From positions 186,001 to 250,000 of the forward strand of contig NZ_SKCD01000044.1 in assembly GCF_006542765.1 (NCBI RefSeq): a stretch of DNA of 64,000 nucleotides, given 5' to 3'. The notes below the pieces were generated by a model. That model did no database searches. It was not told the origin of the DNA and saw nothing but the letters and a program-made list of their open reading frames with translations. The stretch is from Paenibacillus luteus (GTDB lineage Bacteria > Bacillota > Bacilli > Paenibacillales > Paenibacillaceae). Every line of letters starts with the position of its first letter. Position 1 is the first letter of the stretch. The position numbers and the translations under genes are program-made. This document shows, piece after piece, positions 8,462 through 16,842 of this stretch.

Positions 8462-10104
8462 TTTTTTCGTTTCCCGGACAGGAAAGAGAGACGCTCTCCC
8501 ATATTAACCTGACGATCGCAAGCGGGGAGTTCATAACGCTTTGCGGCAAATCGGGCTGCGGGAAGAGCACGCTGCTCAGGCAGCTGAAAACGATTCTAAC
8601 ACCGCACGGTGAGCGAAGCGGGAAGATTTATTTCTGCAACCAGCCTATCGAGGATATGGACCAGCGTACGCAAGCGTCAGAGATCGGCTTTGTCCTCCAG
8701 AATCCAGACAATCAGATTGTGACCGACAAGGTGTGGCATGAGCTAGCCTTCGGCCTGGAGAGCCTTGGCTACGACAATGCGACGATCCGGCTGCGGGTGG
8801 CTGAGATGGCGAGTTTTTTTGGCATCCATACTTGGTTTCACAAGAGTGTAACGGAGCTCTCCGGCGGTCAAAAGCAGCTCCTTAACCTAGCGTCTATTAT
8901 GGCTATGCATCCTTCGGTGCTCATTCTCGATGAACCGACCTCCCAGCTGGACCCGATTGCGGCTTCCGACTTTCTGGAAACGGTCAAAAAGATCAACAGG
9001 GAGCTGGGCACTACGATTATTATGACGGAACACCGGCTTGAGGACATCCTGCCGCTTTCCGATCGTCTGATCGTTATGGAAGCGGGGGCGATTATTGCGG
9101 AAGGTTTGCCGAATCAGGTTGGGGCTTCGCTAGGCGATAAGAAACACCCGATGTTTCTGTCGATGCCCTCCCCCATGCAAATCCAGGCACGCGTAAGCGC
9201 AGAGCCTATCGCTCCCATTACAGTCAAGGAAGGCCGGCAATGGCTGAATGCCTTTCTTGCCGATAAGACAGCGGCTCCGATGCCGGAAGGCAAGGAAAAC
9301 TCAAAAGCATCGGCCCCAGCGGTCATTCAGTTCAAGGACGTTTGGTTCAAGTATGAGAAGAACGGCACTGATATCATAAAAGATTTGTCCTTCGAGGTGA
9401 GGGAGGGCCAGTTTTATTGCATCGTCGGAGGCAACGGCACGGGCAAATCAACGACGCTGTCGCTGATCAGCGGGCTTTTGCAGCCCTACCGGGGGAAAAT
9501 TCTAATCGGTGGCAAAAATCCGGCGAAAATAAGCGCGAAAGAGCTGTTTACTAGAAATATAGGCTTCCTGCCGCAAAACCCGCAATCGCTTTTCGTGAAA
9601 AAAACGGTCGAGCTAGATCTCCATGAAATGCTGGCCCAGACGCCGCTAAGCAAGGAAGAAAAATCGGAGAAAATCCGTTCCATCGTAAAGTTTGCGGAGC
9701 TGGAGCATTTGCTTGCTATGCATCCATACGATTTGAGCGGCGGAGAGCAGCAGCGGGCGGCGCTGGCGAAAGTGCTGCTGCTGGAACCTCGGGTACTGCT
9801 GCTGGATGAGCCGACCAAAGGACTGGATAGCTTTTTCAAGGAGAAGCTGGCGGTCTTCCTGCAAAAGCTGAATGAGGGCGGCGTGACTATCGTTATGGTT
9901 TCGCATGATGTTGAATTTTGCGCAAAGTATGGCGAGCTATGCTCAATGTTTTTTGATGGAAGCATCATTACAACGAATGCAACCCGCAAGTTTTTTGCAG
10001 GCAACAGCTTTTATACGACGGCTGCCAACCGGATGGCTCGGCATATTTGGACTGAAGGAGTAACCATTGAGGGTGTGATCGAGCTATGTCTGAGAAGCAA
10101 ATAA
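8434..10104 (+). CDS. Fused ECF transporter ATPase (A-A' in one chain)
   Basis: 556-residue protein holding two ABC ATPase domains. Domain 1 (about 1-235) has Walker A GKSGCGKS at 38-45, signature LSGGQ and Walker B VLILDEP. Domain 2 (about 290-530) has GGNGTGKS, LSGGE and VLLLDEP. The frame is open much further upstream, but ATG 8434 has GGAGG 7 bases before it (8422-8426) and begins directly with the domain (METYRIEDLVFSF), so I choose it. ECF transporters need two ATPases; here they are fused, as in several dedicated cobalt, thiamine-precursor and cobalamin systems. It overlaps the S gene by 19 bases. Confidence 0.93.
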   Translation: METYRIEDLVFSFPGQERETLSHINLTIASGEFITLCGKSGCGKSTLLRQLKTILTPHGERSGKIYFCNQPIEDMDQRTQASEIGFVLQNPDNQIVTDKVWHELAFGLESLGYDNATIRLRVAEMASFFGIHTWFHKSVTELSGGQKQLLNLASIMAMHPSVLILDEPTSQLDPIAASDFLETVKKINRELGTTIIMTEHRLEDILPLSDRLIVMEAGAIIAEGLPNQVGASLGDKKHPMFLSMPSPMQIQARVSAEPIAPITVKEGRQWLNAFLADKTAAPMPEGKENSKASAPAVIQFKDVWFKYEKNGTDIIKDLSFEVREGQFYCIVGGNGTGKSTTLSLISGLLQPYRGKILIGGKNPAKISAKELFTRNIGFLPQNPQSLFVKKTVELDLHEMLAQTPLSKEEKSEKIRSIVKFAELEHLLAMHPYDLSGGEQQRAALAKVLLLEPRVLLLDEPTKGLDSFFKEKLAVFLQKLNEGGVTIVMVSHDVEFCAKYGELCSMFFDGSIITTNATRKFFAGNSFYTTAANRMARHIWTEGVTIEGVIELCLRSK

Positions 10105-10829
10105 CGGGCCAGCCTTTAAGCCGCCGGAACTGGCTGTCCGCTGTACTTATTCTAGTTGTTATTCCGGCTACGATTTTGCTTGGCGTTTTTGTGCTAGAGG
10201 ACCGCAAATATTATTTCATTAGTTTGTTGATCGTATTTTATACGATGATCCCATTTGCGCTCGTATTCGAGAAGCGTAAACCGCAGGCGCGGGAGCTGAT
10301 CGTTATCGCGGTTTTGGCAGCGATTGCGGTCGCTGGCCGCTCGGCATTTTTTATGGTTCCGCAGTTTAAGCCCGTCGTCGCGATCGTCATTATCGCTGGA
10401 GTCAGCTTCGGAGCGGAAGCCGGTTTTCTCGTCGGCGCTACCGCGGGTTTCGTATCCAACTTTTTCTTTGGCCAGGGGCCGTGGACGCCTTGGCAAATGT
10501 TTTGCTTTGGGCTTATCGGTTTTCTAGCCGGCATTTTATTCAAGAAAGGCTTGCTGAAGAGGACGAAGCTATCTTTATGCCTTTTTGGTGGCTTATCGAC
10601 CTTTTTTGTATACGGGGGCATTATCAATATAGGATCGGTCATGATGTTTTCTTCTCATTTCTCCTGGGAAGTGCTGCTCGCCTCCTACGTCTCAGGGTTT
10701 TGGTTCGATATGGTGCATGCGATTGCGACTGTTATGTTCCTCTTTATCCTTGCGCGGCCAATGCTAGAGAAGCTGGATCGCATCAAAACCAAGTACGGGT
10801 TGATTGAACCGGTGTCGGCCAAAAAATGA
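10086..10829 (+). CDS. ECF transporter substrate-binding (S) component, CbrT-like
   Basis: 247-residue membrane protein with about six helices, the size of an S component plus an extra N-terminal pair. The stretch AVAGRSAFFMVPQFKPVVAIV, then GVSFGAEAGFLVGA, FVSNFFFGQGPWTPWQM and GFLAGILF matches the S components I know as cobalamin-type (CbrT). These share the GR-x-hydrophobic-P-x-KP opening and the FFxQGPWTPWQM loop. Transport of cobalamin or a corrinoid precursor is inferred from this pattern together with the upstream B12 riboswitch. It is the last gene of the operon, followed by a strong hairpin. Confidence 0.85.
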   Translation: MSEKQITGQPLSRRNWLSAVLILVVIPATILLGVFVLEDRKYYFISLLIVFYTMIPFALVFEKRKPQARELIVIAVLAAIAVAGRSAFFMVPQFKPVVAIVIIAGVSFGAEAGFLVGATAGFVSNFFFGQGPWTPWQMFCFGLIGFLAGILFKKGLLKRTKLSLCLFGGLSTFFVYGGIINIGSVMMFSSHFSWEVLLASYVSGFWFDMVHAIATVMFLFILARPMLEKLDRIKTKYGLIEPVSAKK

Positions 10830-10840
10830 ACTTCAAAGCA

Positions 10841-10881
10841 GGAAATAACCCCGCGCAATTTTGCGCTTCGGGGTTATTTCC
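10841..10881. terminator. Strong hairpin ending the B12-uptake operon
   Basis: GGAAATAACCCC (10841-) pairs with GGGGTTATTTCC (ending 10881), with inner GCGCAA/TTGCGC pairing. There is no clear T run after it, so it may act by strength or as an mRNA end. Confidence 0.65.
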
Positions 10882-10930
10882 TGACCGCTAACGCGGGTAT
10901 TGACGAGCATGAAGGAAAGCAGTATATTTA

Positions 10931-10952
10931 AATTGTTTCATATGAAACAATT
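10931..10952. promoter_or_regulatory. Palindromic operator 1 upstream of nitroreductase
   Basis: Perfect 22-bp palindrome containing the core ATTGTTTCATATGAAACAAT. The same 20-bp core recurs at 10992-11017 with centres 63 bp apart, six helical turns. The length, AT content and symmetry suit a dimeric MarR/TetR-type repressor; the protein is not encoded next to it. Confidence 0.7.
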
Positions 10953-10991
10953 ATTGGTCGGATTTATAAAATTAACTGATAAACATTTGAA

Positions 10992-11017
10992 TATATTGTT
11001 TCATATGAAACAATATA
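10992..11017. promoter_or_regulatory. Palindromic operator 2 upstream of nitroreductase
   Basis: Perfect 26-bp palindrome, the 20-bp core of operator 1 extended by TAT/ATA on both sides. It ends 30 bases before the RBS of the nitroreductase gene and probably covers its promoter, so binding should repress. Confidence 0.72.
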
Positions 11018-11063
11018 AAGTGGTTTGTTATGCTTAAGACTACTCCAAAGGAGGATGAAATGA

Positions 11064-11624
11064 ATGAGTATTGCAAATACGATTCGGTCAAGAAGAAGTA
11101 TCCGTCAATTCAATGATCGGGCGGTTTCAATGGAATTAATCATTCAACTGTTAAACGATGCGGTGTGGGCGCCTAACCATGGCATGCGTGAACCATGGCG
11201 CTTTATCGTTGTGGAGCGCGAGGGAGCGAAGGAGAAGGTATCTCGCTTAATCCTCGATTCCATGAGCCATATGAAGCGTATAAAGCTGCTTCCCGAAAAA
11301 GTGAAGCAGTTAATGAGAACCCGATTGAATCAAGTGCCCGCACATTTAATCGTGGTCATGAAGGTGGACAAGGACAGGCACAAGCAAGAAGAGGACTATG
11401 CGGCGGTTAGCTGCCTCATTCAAAATTTTCAACTGTTGGCATGGGAGAAGGAGCTTGGCATGATTTGGTCTACGATGGAGTTTATTCGATCTCCATTATT
11501 TCATGAGGGTGTGGGCATACAACCGAATGAACAGGTCGTTGGGATGCTGCATATGGGCTATTTCGATAAAATGCCAAAAGGGAAGCCACGTACGCCTGCA
11601 GAGAAAAAGTTAACGGTGCTATAG
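11064..11624 (+). CDS. Nitroreductase family protein
   Basis: 186-residue flavoprotein of the nitroreductase family (FMN, NAD(P)H-dependent reduction of nitro, quinone or enone groups, cytosolic). The opening IRSRRSIRQFND is the family's phosphate-binding RRSxR motif. WAPNHGMREPWRFIVV matches the usual APSxxNxQPWxFxVV with His-Gly in place of the common Ser. The remaining core and the GMLHMGYFDKMPKGKPR end fit. AAAGGAGG lies 8 bases before the ATG. Two identical palindromes upstream suggest that it is induced by a small molecule. The substrate is unknown. Confidence 0.88.
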   Translation: MSIANTIRSRRSIRQFNDRAVSMELIIQLLNDAVWAPNHGMREPWRFIVVEREGAKEKVSRLILDSMSHMKRIKLLPEKVKQLMRTRLNQVPAHLIVVMKVDKDRHKQEEDYAAVSCLIQNFQLLAWEKELGMIWSTMEFIRSPLFHEGVGIQPNEQVVGMLHMGYFDKMPKGKPRTPAEKKLTVL

Positions 11625-11653
11625 CTAGCGATCTATTTAAGGAATTAGAGGGA

Positions 11654-11690
11654 CAAACCGCCAACGAGCAGAAAGCTCTTTGGCGGTTTG
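11654..11690. terminator. Bidirectional terminator, nitroreductase / LPMO
   Basis: CAAACCGCCA (11654-11663) pairs with TGGCGGTTTG (11681-11690) between two convergent genes. Confidence 0.75.
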
Positions 11691-11704
11691 TATTATCCTT
11701 GTTA

Positions 11705-13072
11705 TTATTTCAGCAGCCAAAGTGCTGGCACGTTAGAGGGCTCCCAGCCTAGCAGAGAGGTATGAGCTTGGCGACACTCATAAACGGAGCCATTGTAGGT
11801 TACGAGCGTTCCGATTGCATAGGAAGTATTGGCAGCCCACGCCGGAGCGGTAGAAGCGGCAGCCGTTGTGCCGTTTACGGTGCTAGCCGCGGACTGGTTG
11901 CCCGCAGCGTCGATTGCGCGAACGTTGAAGGTATACGTAGTGCTTGCGCTAAGACCCGTAACCGTGTAGGACGTCGCATTGGCGGCTACGGTAGTGACTA
12001 AGGTAGCGCCGCGATAAATTTGGTAGCCGGTAACGCCAACATTGTCGGTCGAAGCCGTCCACATTAGCATAAGGCTGCTCGAGGTTGGCGCACCCATGAC
12101 ATGAAGCCCGCCAGGGGCAGTTGGTGCCTGCGTGTCGTTGCCCACAGGCGCATTCGTCGTTACCGTTACGGAGTTGCTGGCGCTAGATTCATTGCCTGCA
12201 TTGTCTATAGCTTTTACATGGAAGGTATAGGCGGTGTTCGCTGTTAATCCTGTTACATTATAAGTAAGGGTCGTTCCGGATACGGTAGCTGCTATGTTAG
12301 AACCGTTATAGATGCGGTAGCCGGTAACGCCCACATTATCGGTAGAAGCGTTCCATGCGAGTGAGACGCTGGTTGTTGTTTTGGCTGGCGATGCCAAGGC
12401 AGTCGGCGCGGTAGGCGCTTGGGTATCAACAGGATTGGTGCCACTGAAGTTAACGTCAATGACATTATAGAAAGCATTTGCCGTATCGGCGACTTCCCAA
12501 ACGGCGAGAATGATATGGTAACCGCTGCGAGCAGGCACGTTACAGCTGTTGGAATAAGAGAATGGCGGCTGCGCTCCGCCGTAACTTACGGAACAGAAAG
12601 GAGTCAGGTCGAAGGAATCTCGCGTAAGCGCGGCGTTCGGATTCCAGTTGGTTTTCGTAATATAGTATTTCCAGCTGGCTGTAGAGTGATTGGCCGTTAG
12701 CTTCCATGTAAACATGTTTTGGCCGGAGGACATATTCACTTTCGCCCAACGGGTAGCGGATTGCTCGTCAAGCTTAGGAAACGCGCCATTTGCGCTGGCA
12801 ATTTTGCCGTCAGCAGGCCCAGCAGCAGGGAATCCCTTTGGTGCTTCTAGGCTTTGCGGCTCGTAGACAATCGATCCGCAATCGGTATTTTGACCGGATT
12901 TGCAAAGTGCGGCGCGGCTTGCAGGTCCTTCAACATAACCATGTGCAAAAAGCTGCTGGGAGAATAGCGTTGATCCTAGAACCGTAATGAGTAGAACCGC
13001 AAGATAAGTACGAAGTTGTTTCACCGTTACCTTTGATAAGCGAATAGTAGACAATGCATTAGCCTCCTTCAA
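11705..13072 (-). CDS. Lytic polysaccharide monooxygenase (AA10) with two FnIII and a CBM5/12-type module
   Basis: 455-residue secreted copper enzyme that cleaves chitin or cellulose oxidatively. The signal peptide ends FSQQLFA, leaving His44 as the new N-terminus (HGYVEGP), as required for the copper histidine brace; the second brace His is probably His129 in KLTANHSTASW. The AA10 domain covers about 44-215 and keeps the typical SRAALC and GYHIILAVWEVADTANAFYNVIDV strings. Two fibronectin type III repeats follow (about 220-310 and 318-405), then a C-terminal Trp/Tyr-rich carbohydrate-binding module (APAWAANTSYAIGTLVTYNG to the end) of the chitin-binding CBM5/12 type. The start is TTG or the nearby ATG; the RBS region is AAGGAGG. 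A cre-like site lies upstream. Chitin is the likely substrate. Confidence 0.93.
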   Translation of the reverse strand: MKEANALSTIRLSKVTVKQLRTYLAVLLITVLGSTLFSQQLFAHGYVEGPASRAALCKSGQNTDCGSIVYEPQSLEAPKGFPAAGPADGKIASANGAFPKLDEQSATRWAKVNMSSGQNMFTWKLTANHSTASWKYYITKTNWNPNAALTRDSFDLTPFCSVSYGGAQPPFSYSNSCNVPARSGYHIILAVWEVADTANAFYNVIDVNFSGTNPVDTQAPTAPTALASPAKTTTSVSLAWNASTDNVGVTGYRIYNGSNIAATVSGTTLTYNVTGLTANTAYTFHVKAIDNAGNESSASNSVTVTTNAPVGNDTQAPTAPGGLHVMGAPTSSSLMLMWTASTDNVGVTGYQIYRGATLVTTVAANATSYTVTGLSASTTYTFNVRAIDAAGNQSAASTVNGTTAAASTAPAWAANTSYAIGTLVTYNGSVYECRQAHTSLLGWEPSNVPALWLLK

Positions 13073-13098
13073 ATTGGGGGGATGAAATTGCCATTACA

Positions 13099-13112
13099 TT
13101 TAAGCGCTTTAA
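13099..13112. promoter_or_regulatory. cre-like site upstream of the LPMO gene
   Basis: TTTAAGCGCTTTAA resembles the catabolite response element core (TGWAANCGNTNWCA) with two departures. It lies just upstream of the LPMO start, where CcpA binding would mean glucose repression. Inference from motif only. Confidence 0.4.
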
Positions 13113-13183
13113 TTTTTAGGCGCTTCTTTATTGCTTTGCATGAACGGGTGATTAAACCTCCTTCGTTTCATTTTGTATATATA

Positions 13184-13197
13184 AACTCTATAGAGTT
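13184..13197. promoter_or_regulatory. 14-bp palindrome in the LPMO upstream region
   Basis: AACTCTATAGAGTT is a perfect palindrome about 110 bp upstream of the LPMO start. It is close to AT-rich sequence that could hold the promoter. No matching copy was noticed elsewhere in the window. Confidence 0.35.
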
Positions 13198-13713
13198 CAT
13201 ATCGTGATTCGCGTTTGGATGGTTTCCTGATGAACGGCTGTTCGGCTCATGCGGTATGGTGCAGGAACGGTAGGGTCGAGCTGGAGGCTGGAGCGGGTGT
13301 GTTAGGATGGACAATTTTACAATTTCCTTAGGGCTGAAATCATTGTACTACACCTCTGCCATATTTATGAGAGTATTTTGGAGTATTTAATCAAATATTT
13401 GATCGATAACAACAAAATATAGAATGATTAGATCGGAAGTAGGCGGTAAAGCCGCGTCATTATGGGGTTTTATACGGAACCCAATGAGGGTTTACTTTCA
13501 GCTTAGGCCCCATTAAGCGCACAGTGATAGGAAAGGGATCTAGGACTTTTGGATTAAAATGGATAATGATTAAGCGAGGGGCTAGTATTTTTATGCTCTG
13601 GGATTTTTATATTATAATAGAGGAGCGTACATAATGCCTTTTCATACCCGTCACGTTATAATAAAGCTTAGTTGATAAATGGGATTGTCATAGAGAGGGA
13701 TTGGAGAATTGAA
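13198..13713. other. Intergenic region before the UbiD gene
   Basis: About 500 bases without a convincing gene. It contains a plausible sigma-A -10 (TATAAT at 13613-13618) and several small hairpins such as GCGGTAAAGCCGC near 13443. I recognise no riboswitch class here. Confidence 0.4.
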
Positions 13714-15552
13714 ATGATCTATAAAAGTCTGGAAGAGTGTATCCTTGATTTAGAGAAAAACGGGCATTTGGTCCGAATAACGGAAGAAGTGGACCCGCAT
13801 TTGGAAATGGCCGCTATTCATATGAAGGTATATGAAGCGGGCGGTCCTGCATTATTGTTCGAAAATGTGAAAGGCTCAAAATTCCGTTCGGTGTCCAACC
13901 TCTTTGGAACGATCGAGCGCAGCAAATTCATTTTCCGCCAGACATGGGATTCGGTCCAAAACGTGATCGCTTTGCGGAATGATCCGATGAAGGCATTAAA
14001 AAATCCGTTTAAGCAGGTCGGTTCGGGAATCGCTGCCATCTCTGCTTTGCCATTGAAAAAGTCCGATGGGATGCCGGTTGCCATGCACGAAATCAGCATA
14101 GCTGACCTTCCGCTAATTAAGTCCTGGCAGATGGATGGCGGAGCATTCGTGACTTTGCCGCAAGTCTATTCGGAGGACCCGGATAATCCGGGCATCATGA
14201 ACTCGAATTTGGGAATGTACCGTATCCAGCTAAGCGGCAACGAATATGAATTAAATAAAGAAGTAGGCGTGCATTACCAGATCCACCGCGGCATTGGCAT
14301 TCATCAGGACAAAGCGAATAGGCGAAATGAGCCGCTTAAAGTAAGTATTTTCATAGGCGGTCCGCCGGCACATACCTTGTCAGCTGTTATGCCTTTGCCG
14401 GAGGGAATGAGTGAGCTGACCTTTGCGGGGTTGCTTTCGGGGCGCCGTTTCCGATACAGCTATATCGATGGCCATTGTGTGAGCAATGATGCTGATTTTG
14501 TCATTACTGGTGAAATTCATCAAGGCGAGACGAAGCCGGAAGGGCCGTTTGGCGACCATTTGGGTTATTACAGCTTGACGCATCCGTTTCCGGTCATGAA
14601 AGTGCACAAAGTATATGCGAGAACAAACGCGATTTTTCCGTTTACCGTCGTGGGCAGGCCGCCGCAGGAGGATACTTCGTTCGGTGAATTGATTCATGAG
14701 CTGACAGGCAGCGCGATTAAGCAAGAGATTCCAGGTGTGAAGGAGGTTCATGCGGTAGATGCTGCAGGTGTACATCCTCTTCTATTCGCCATTGGCAGCG
14801 AGCGTTATACGCCATATCAGAAAGTGAAGCAGCCGGCTGAAATTTTGACGATTGCCAATCGAATATTGGGAACAGGACAGCTCAGCTTGGCTAAGTTCTT
14901 ATTTATTGCAGCAGAAGAAAGTGAGCCGCTCAGTACACATCGGATGGAGTCGTTTTTAACCTATATGCTGGAACGCATGGACCTTCGCCGCGATCTTCAT
15001 TTTTATACGAATACGACCATTGATACGCTTGATTACTCCGGAACGGGATTAAACAGCGGGAGCAAGGTCGTTTTTGCGGCGGCGGGAGATAAGAAGAGGG
15101 AATTATGCCGCCAGGTTCCCGCGGTTTTTGGTGATTTGCAAGGATTTGAACAAGCAAGCCTGGTTATGCCAGGCATCATTGCGATTCAAGGGCCTAAATT
15201 TACCGATTATGCACAAGCGCAGCGAGAGATGGATGCTTTAAGCGAAATGATTTTAGCTAAGGGAGCGCTTGAATCATGCCCAATGATTATCGTCTGTGAC
15301 GATAGCCCGTTTATAAGCGCTGAGCTCAACAATTTTCTGTGGGCGACATTTACGCGAAGCAACCCGTCACATGATATTTATGGCGTGAATAGCGCATTTG
15401 AAAACAAGCATTGGGCTTGCGACAATGTCATCATTGACGCCCGGATCAAACCGCACCAAGCGCCTCCGTTAATTCCCGATCCGACAGTCGAGCAGCACCT
15501 CAAACGATTGTTTGCACAGGGAGCGAGTTTAAGCGGTGTTCCTATTTCTTAA
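13714..15552 (+). CDS. UbiD family (prenylated-FMN) decarboxylase
   Basis: 612-residue cytosolic decarboxylase of the UbiD family, which removes carboxyl groups from aromatic or conjugated acids using prenylated FMN made by a UbiX protein (none here). Conserved stretches include GGPALLFENVKGS, QEDTSFGELIH and the active-site segment EGPFGDHLGYYS. The protein is longer than the usual 450-500 residues because of extra C-terminal sequence, a size I associate with the long UbiD forms of Bacteroidetes and bacilli. The frame is open to 13672, but GGAG 7 bases before ATG 13714 supports this start (MIYKSLEECI). A MarR-type regulator follows after a terminator. Substrate unknown; menaquinone-type or phenolic acids are the usual choices. 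Confidence 0.9.
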   Translation: MIYKSLEECILDLEKNGHLVRITEEVDPHLEMAAIHMKVYEAGGPALLFENVKGSKFRSVSNLFGTIERSKFIFRQTWDSVQNVIALRNDPMKALKNPFKQVGSGIAAISALPLKKSDGMPVAMHEISIADLPLIKSWQMDGGAFVTLPQVYSEDPDNPGIMNSNLGMYRIQLSGNEYELNKEVGVHYQIHRGIGIHQDKANRRNEPLKVSIFIGGPPAHTLSAVMPLPEGMSELTFAGLLSGRRFRYSYIDGHCVSNDADFVITGEIHQGETKPEGPFGDHLGYYSLTHPFPVMKVHKVYARTNAIFPFTVVGRPPQEDTSFGELIHELTGSAIKQEIPGVKEVHAVDAAGVHPLLFAIGSERYTPYQKVKQPAEILTIANRILGTGQLSLAKFLFIAAEESEPLSTHRMESFLTYMLERMDLRRDLHFYTNTTIDTLDYSGTGLNSGSKVVFAAAGDKKRELCRQVPAVFGDLQGFEQASLVMPGIIAIQGPKFTDYAQAQREMDALSEMILAKGALESCPMIIVCDDSPFISAELNNFLWATFTRSNPSHDIYGVNSAFENKHWACDNVIIDARIKPHQAPPLIPDPTVEQHLKRLFAQGASLSGVPIS

Positions 15553-15581
15553 ATTATTAGCAAACGAGATAGAAGAAAGAT

Positions 15582-15630
15582 AGCAAGCTGCAAAAGCCTT
15601 TCCCATCAAAGGATAAGGCTTTTGCTTGCT
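15582..15630 (+). terminator. Terminator after the UbiD gene
   Basis: AGCAAG plus CAAAAGCCTT pairs with AAGGCTTTTG plus CTTGCT around a short loop. It stands between the UbiD gene and the MarR gene. Confidence 0.75.
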
Positions 15631-15651
15631 ATTGCATAGAGGAGGAAGGGT

Positions 15652-16158
15652 TTGTTGGATCAGCATCAGATAAGCAAAGAGTACGTTTATGATCTATTTC
15701 TTAAATTTTTCCATCAAATGGAGCAATTCGAGGAGCATGAAAGCGAATTGCTGCTGGAGGAGCTTCGCAAAACGATAGCCATCGAAGGTTCGATGAATAT
15801 GACGGAAATTCATGTCATCGCTTGTGTCGGGCAGCATGAGCCTATTAACCTGACCTCGGTTGCGGAGAAAATGGAATTGAGCAAAGGAAATATTTCAAAG
15901 GTCACGAACAAGCTCTTAAAGCACGGCTGGCTTCGCAAAACGCAATTAAAAGATAATAAGAAGGAAATCTTCTTCCGGCTGACGCCCACCGGGAAGAAGC
16001 TGTTTGCCGTGCACGAAAAATTGCATGAAAAAGCACAGGAGCAATTTATGGGCTTTTTGAGTCAATATGACGGAAGTGAGCTGGCATTTATCAAAAAGCT
16101 TATGCTGGATATCCTCTCATTTTATGAGCAGCGCATTATGCGTAATGCTTCGGACTAA
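15652..16158 (+). CDS. MarR family transcriptional regulator
   Basis: 168-residue winged-helix repressor. The MarR core spans about 50-145: MTEIHVIACVGQHEPINLTSVAEKMELSKGNISKVTNKLLKHGWL is the recognition helix region, followed by the wing with LKDNKKEIFFRLTPTGKKLF. Long N- and C-terminal helices would form the dimer. The start is TTG (15652 or 15655) after a strong GGAGGAAGGG. It sits behind the UbiD gene across a terminator, and no palindrome was noticed close by, so its target is open. Confidence 0.87.
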   Translation: MLDQHQISKEYVYDLFLKFFHQMEQFEEHESELLLEELRKTIAIEGSMNMTEIHVIACVGQHEPINLTSVAEKMELSKGNISKVTNKLLKHGWLRKTQLKDNKKEIFFRLTPTGKKLFAVHEKLHEKAQEQFMGFLSQYDGSELAFIKKLMLDILSFYEQRIMRNASD

Positions 16159-16262
16159 GTTTTCGACTCTACGATTCGCGTCTTCAACCTTACCTTCGTG
16201 TTTTTCGCTTCTTCACTAGATTCTAATCACCCTGCTTCTTCATCTGCATCATGTAGAGATAA

Positions 16263-16283
16263 CTAATCAACCCGTTTGATTAG
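16263..16283. repeat. Inverted repeat upstream of the ECF sigma gene
   Basis: CTAATCAA and TTGATTAG form perfect 8-bp arms with a 5-base spacer, about 70 bp before the sigma factor ATG. It could be an operator or part of an autoregulated promoter. Confidence 0.45.
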
Positions 16284-16350
16284 GAGAAAAATAATTTGTG
16301 ACCAAATGACTTTCCTATTTGTGTTAAAGGTAAAAGGAGGTCAAACCATC

Positions 16351-16842
16351 ATGAGTAGCAATTCGCTCCGGCCGGGCGAAGATTTCTCGGCTGCTTATAG
16401 AATTTATGGCAGCATGCTTTACAAAATTGCCTTGCTTCATCTTGGCAGCAAAGAGGATGCGGAAGAGGCGCTGCAGGAAACGTTTATCAAGCTGATGTAT
16501 AAAGCGCCTGCATTCCAGGATCTGGAGCATGAGAAAGCGTGGCTAATCAGAGTCATGACGAATCATTGCAAAAATGTTCGGAGCAGTCTGTGGCGCAAGC
16601 GCGTGGTTAAGCTGGAGAACATGGATCAATGGTTTGAAACGGCAGAGGATCGAACGATGCTTGATAACATCATGAAGCTGCCTTTCAAGTATAAAATGAC
16701 CATCCATCTCTATTACTATGAAGATTATGCCATAAAGCAGATTGCCGACATTTTGCAAATCAGCGAATCTGCTGTTAAAATGCGCCTACAGCGCGGCAGA
16801 CAGCTGTTAAAGCTTGATCTGGAAGGAGAGCAGCATGGATGA
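16351..16842 (+). CDS. ECF (extracytoplasmic function) RNA polymerase sigma factor
   Basis: 163-residue group 4 sigma factor. Region 2 (about 18-85) holds the typical YKIALLHLGSKEDAEEALQETFIKLM core-binding and -10 recognition helices. Region 4 (about 108-158) has LPFKYKMTIHLYYYEDYAIKQIADILQISESAVKMRLQRGRQLL, the helix-turn-helix for the -35. The frame is open upstream to 16276, but AAAGGAGGTC at 16333-16342 selects ATG 16351. The next gene starts with a 4-base ATGA overlap and encodes a one-helix membrane protein, the usual anti-sigma arrangement. The inducing signal is unknown. Confidence 0.92.
   Translation: MSSNSLRPGEDFSAAYRIYGSMLYKIALLHLGSKEDAEEALQETFIKLMYKAPAFQDLEHEKAWLIRVMTNHCKNVRSSLWRKRVVKLENMDQWFETAEDRTMLDNIMKLPFKYKMTIHLYYYEDYAIKQIADILQISESAVKMRLQRGRQLLKLDLEGEQHG

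Noticed and set aside
10194..10642. Overlapping antisense open frames across the S component and other high-GC genes
   Set aside because: Codon-shadow frames without start signals; the plus-strand protein is strongly conserved in pattern.
13634..13675. Short leader ORF (13 codons) with GAGGAG before the UbiD gene
   Set aside because: The only good -10 (13613-13618) would start transcription at about the position of the RBS, so it would probably not be translated; no attenuator structure was seen.
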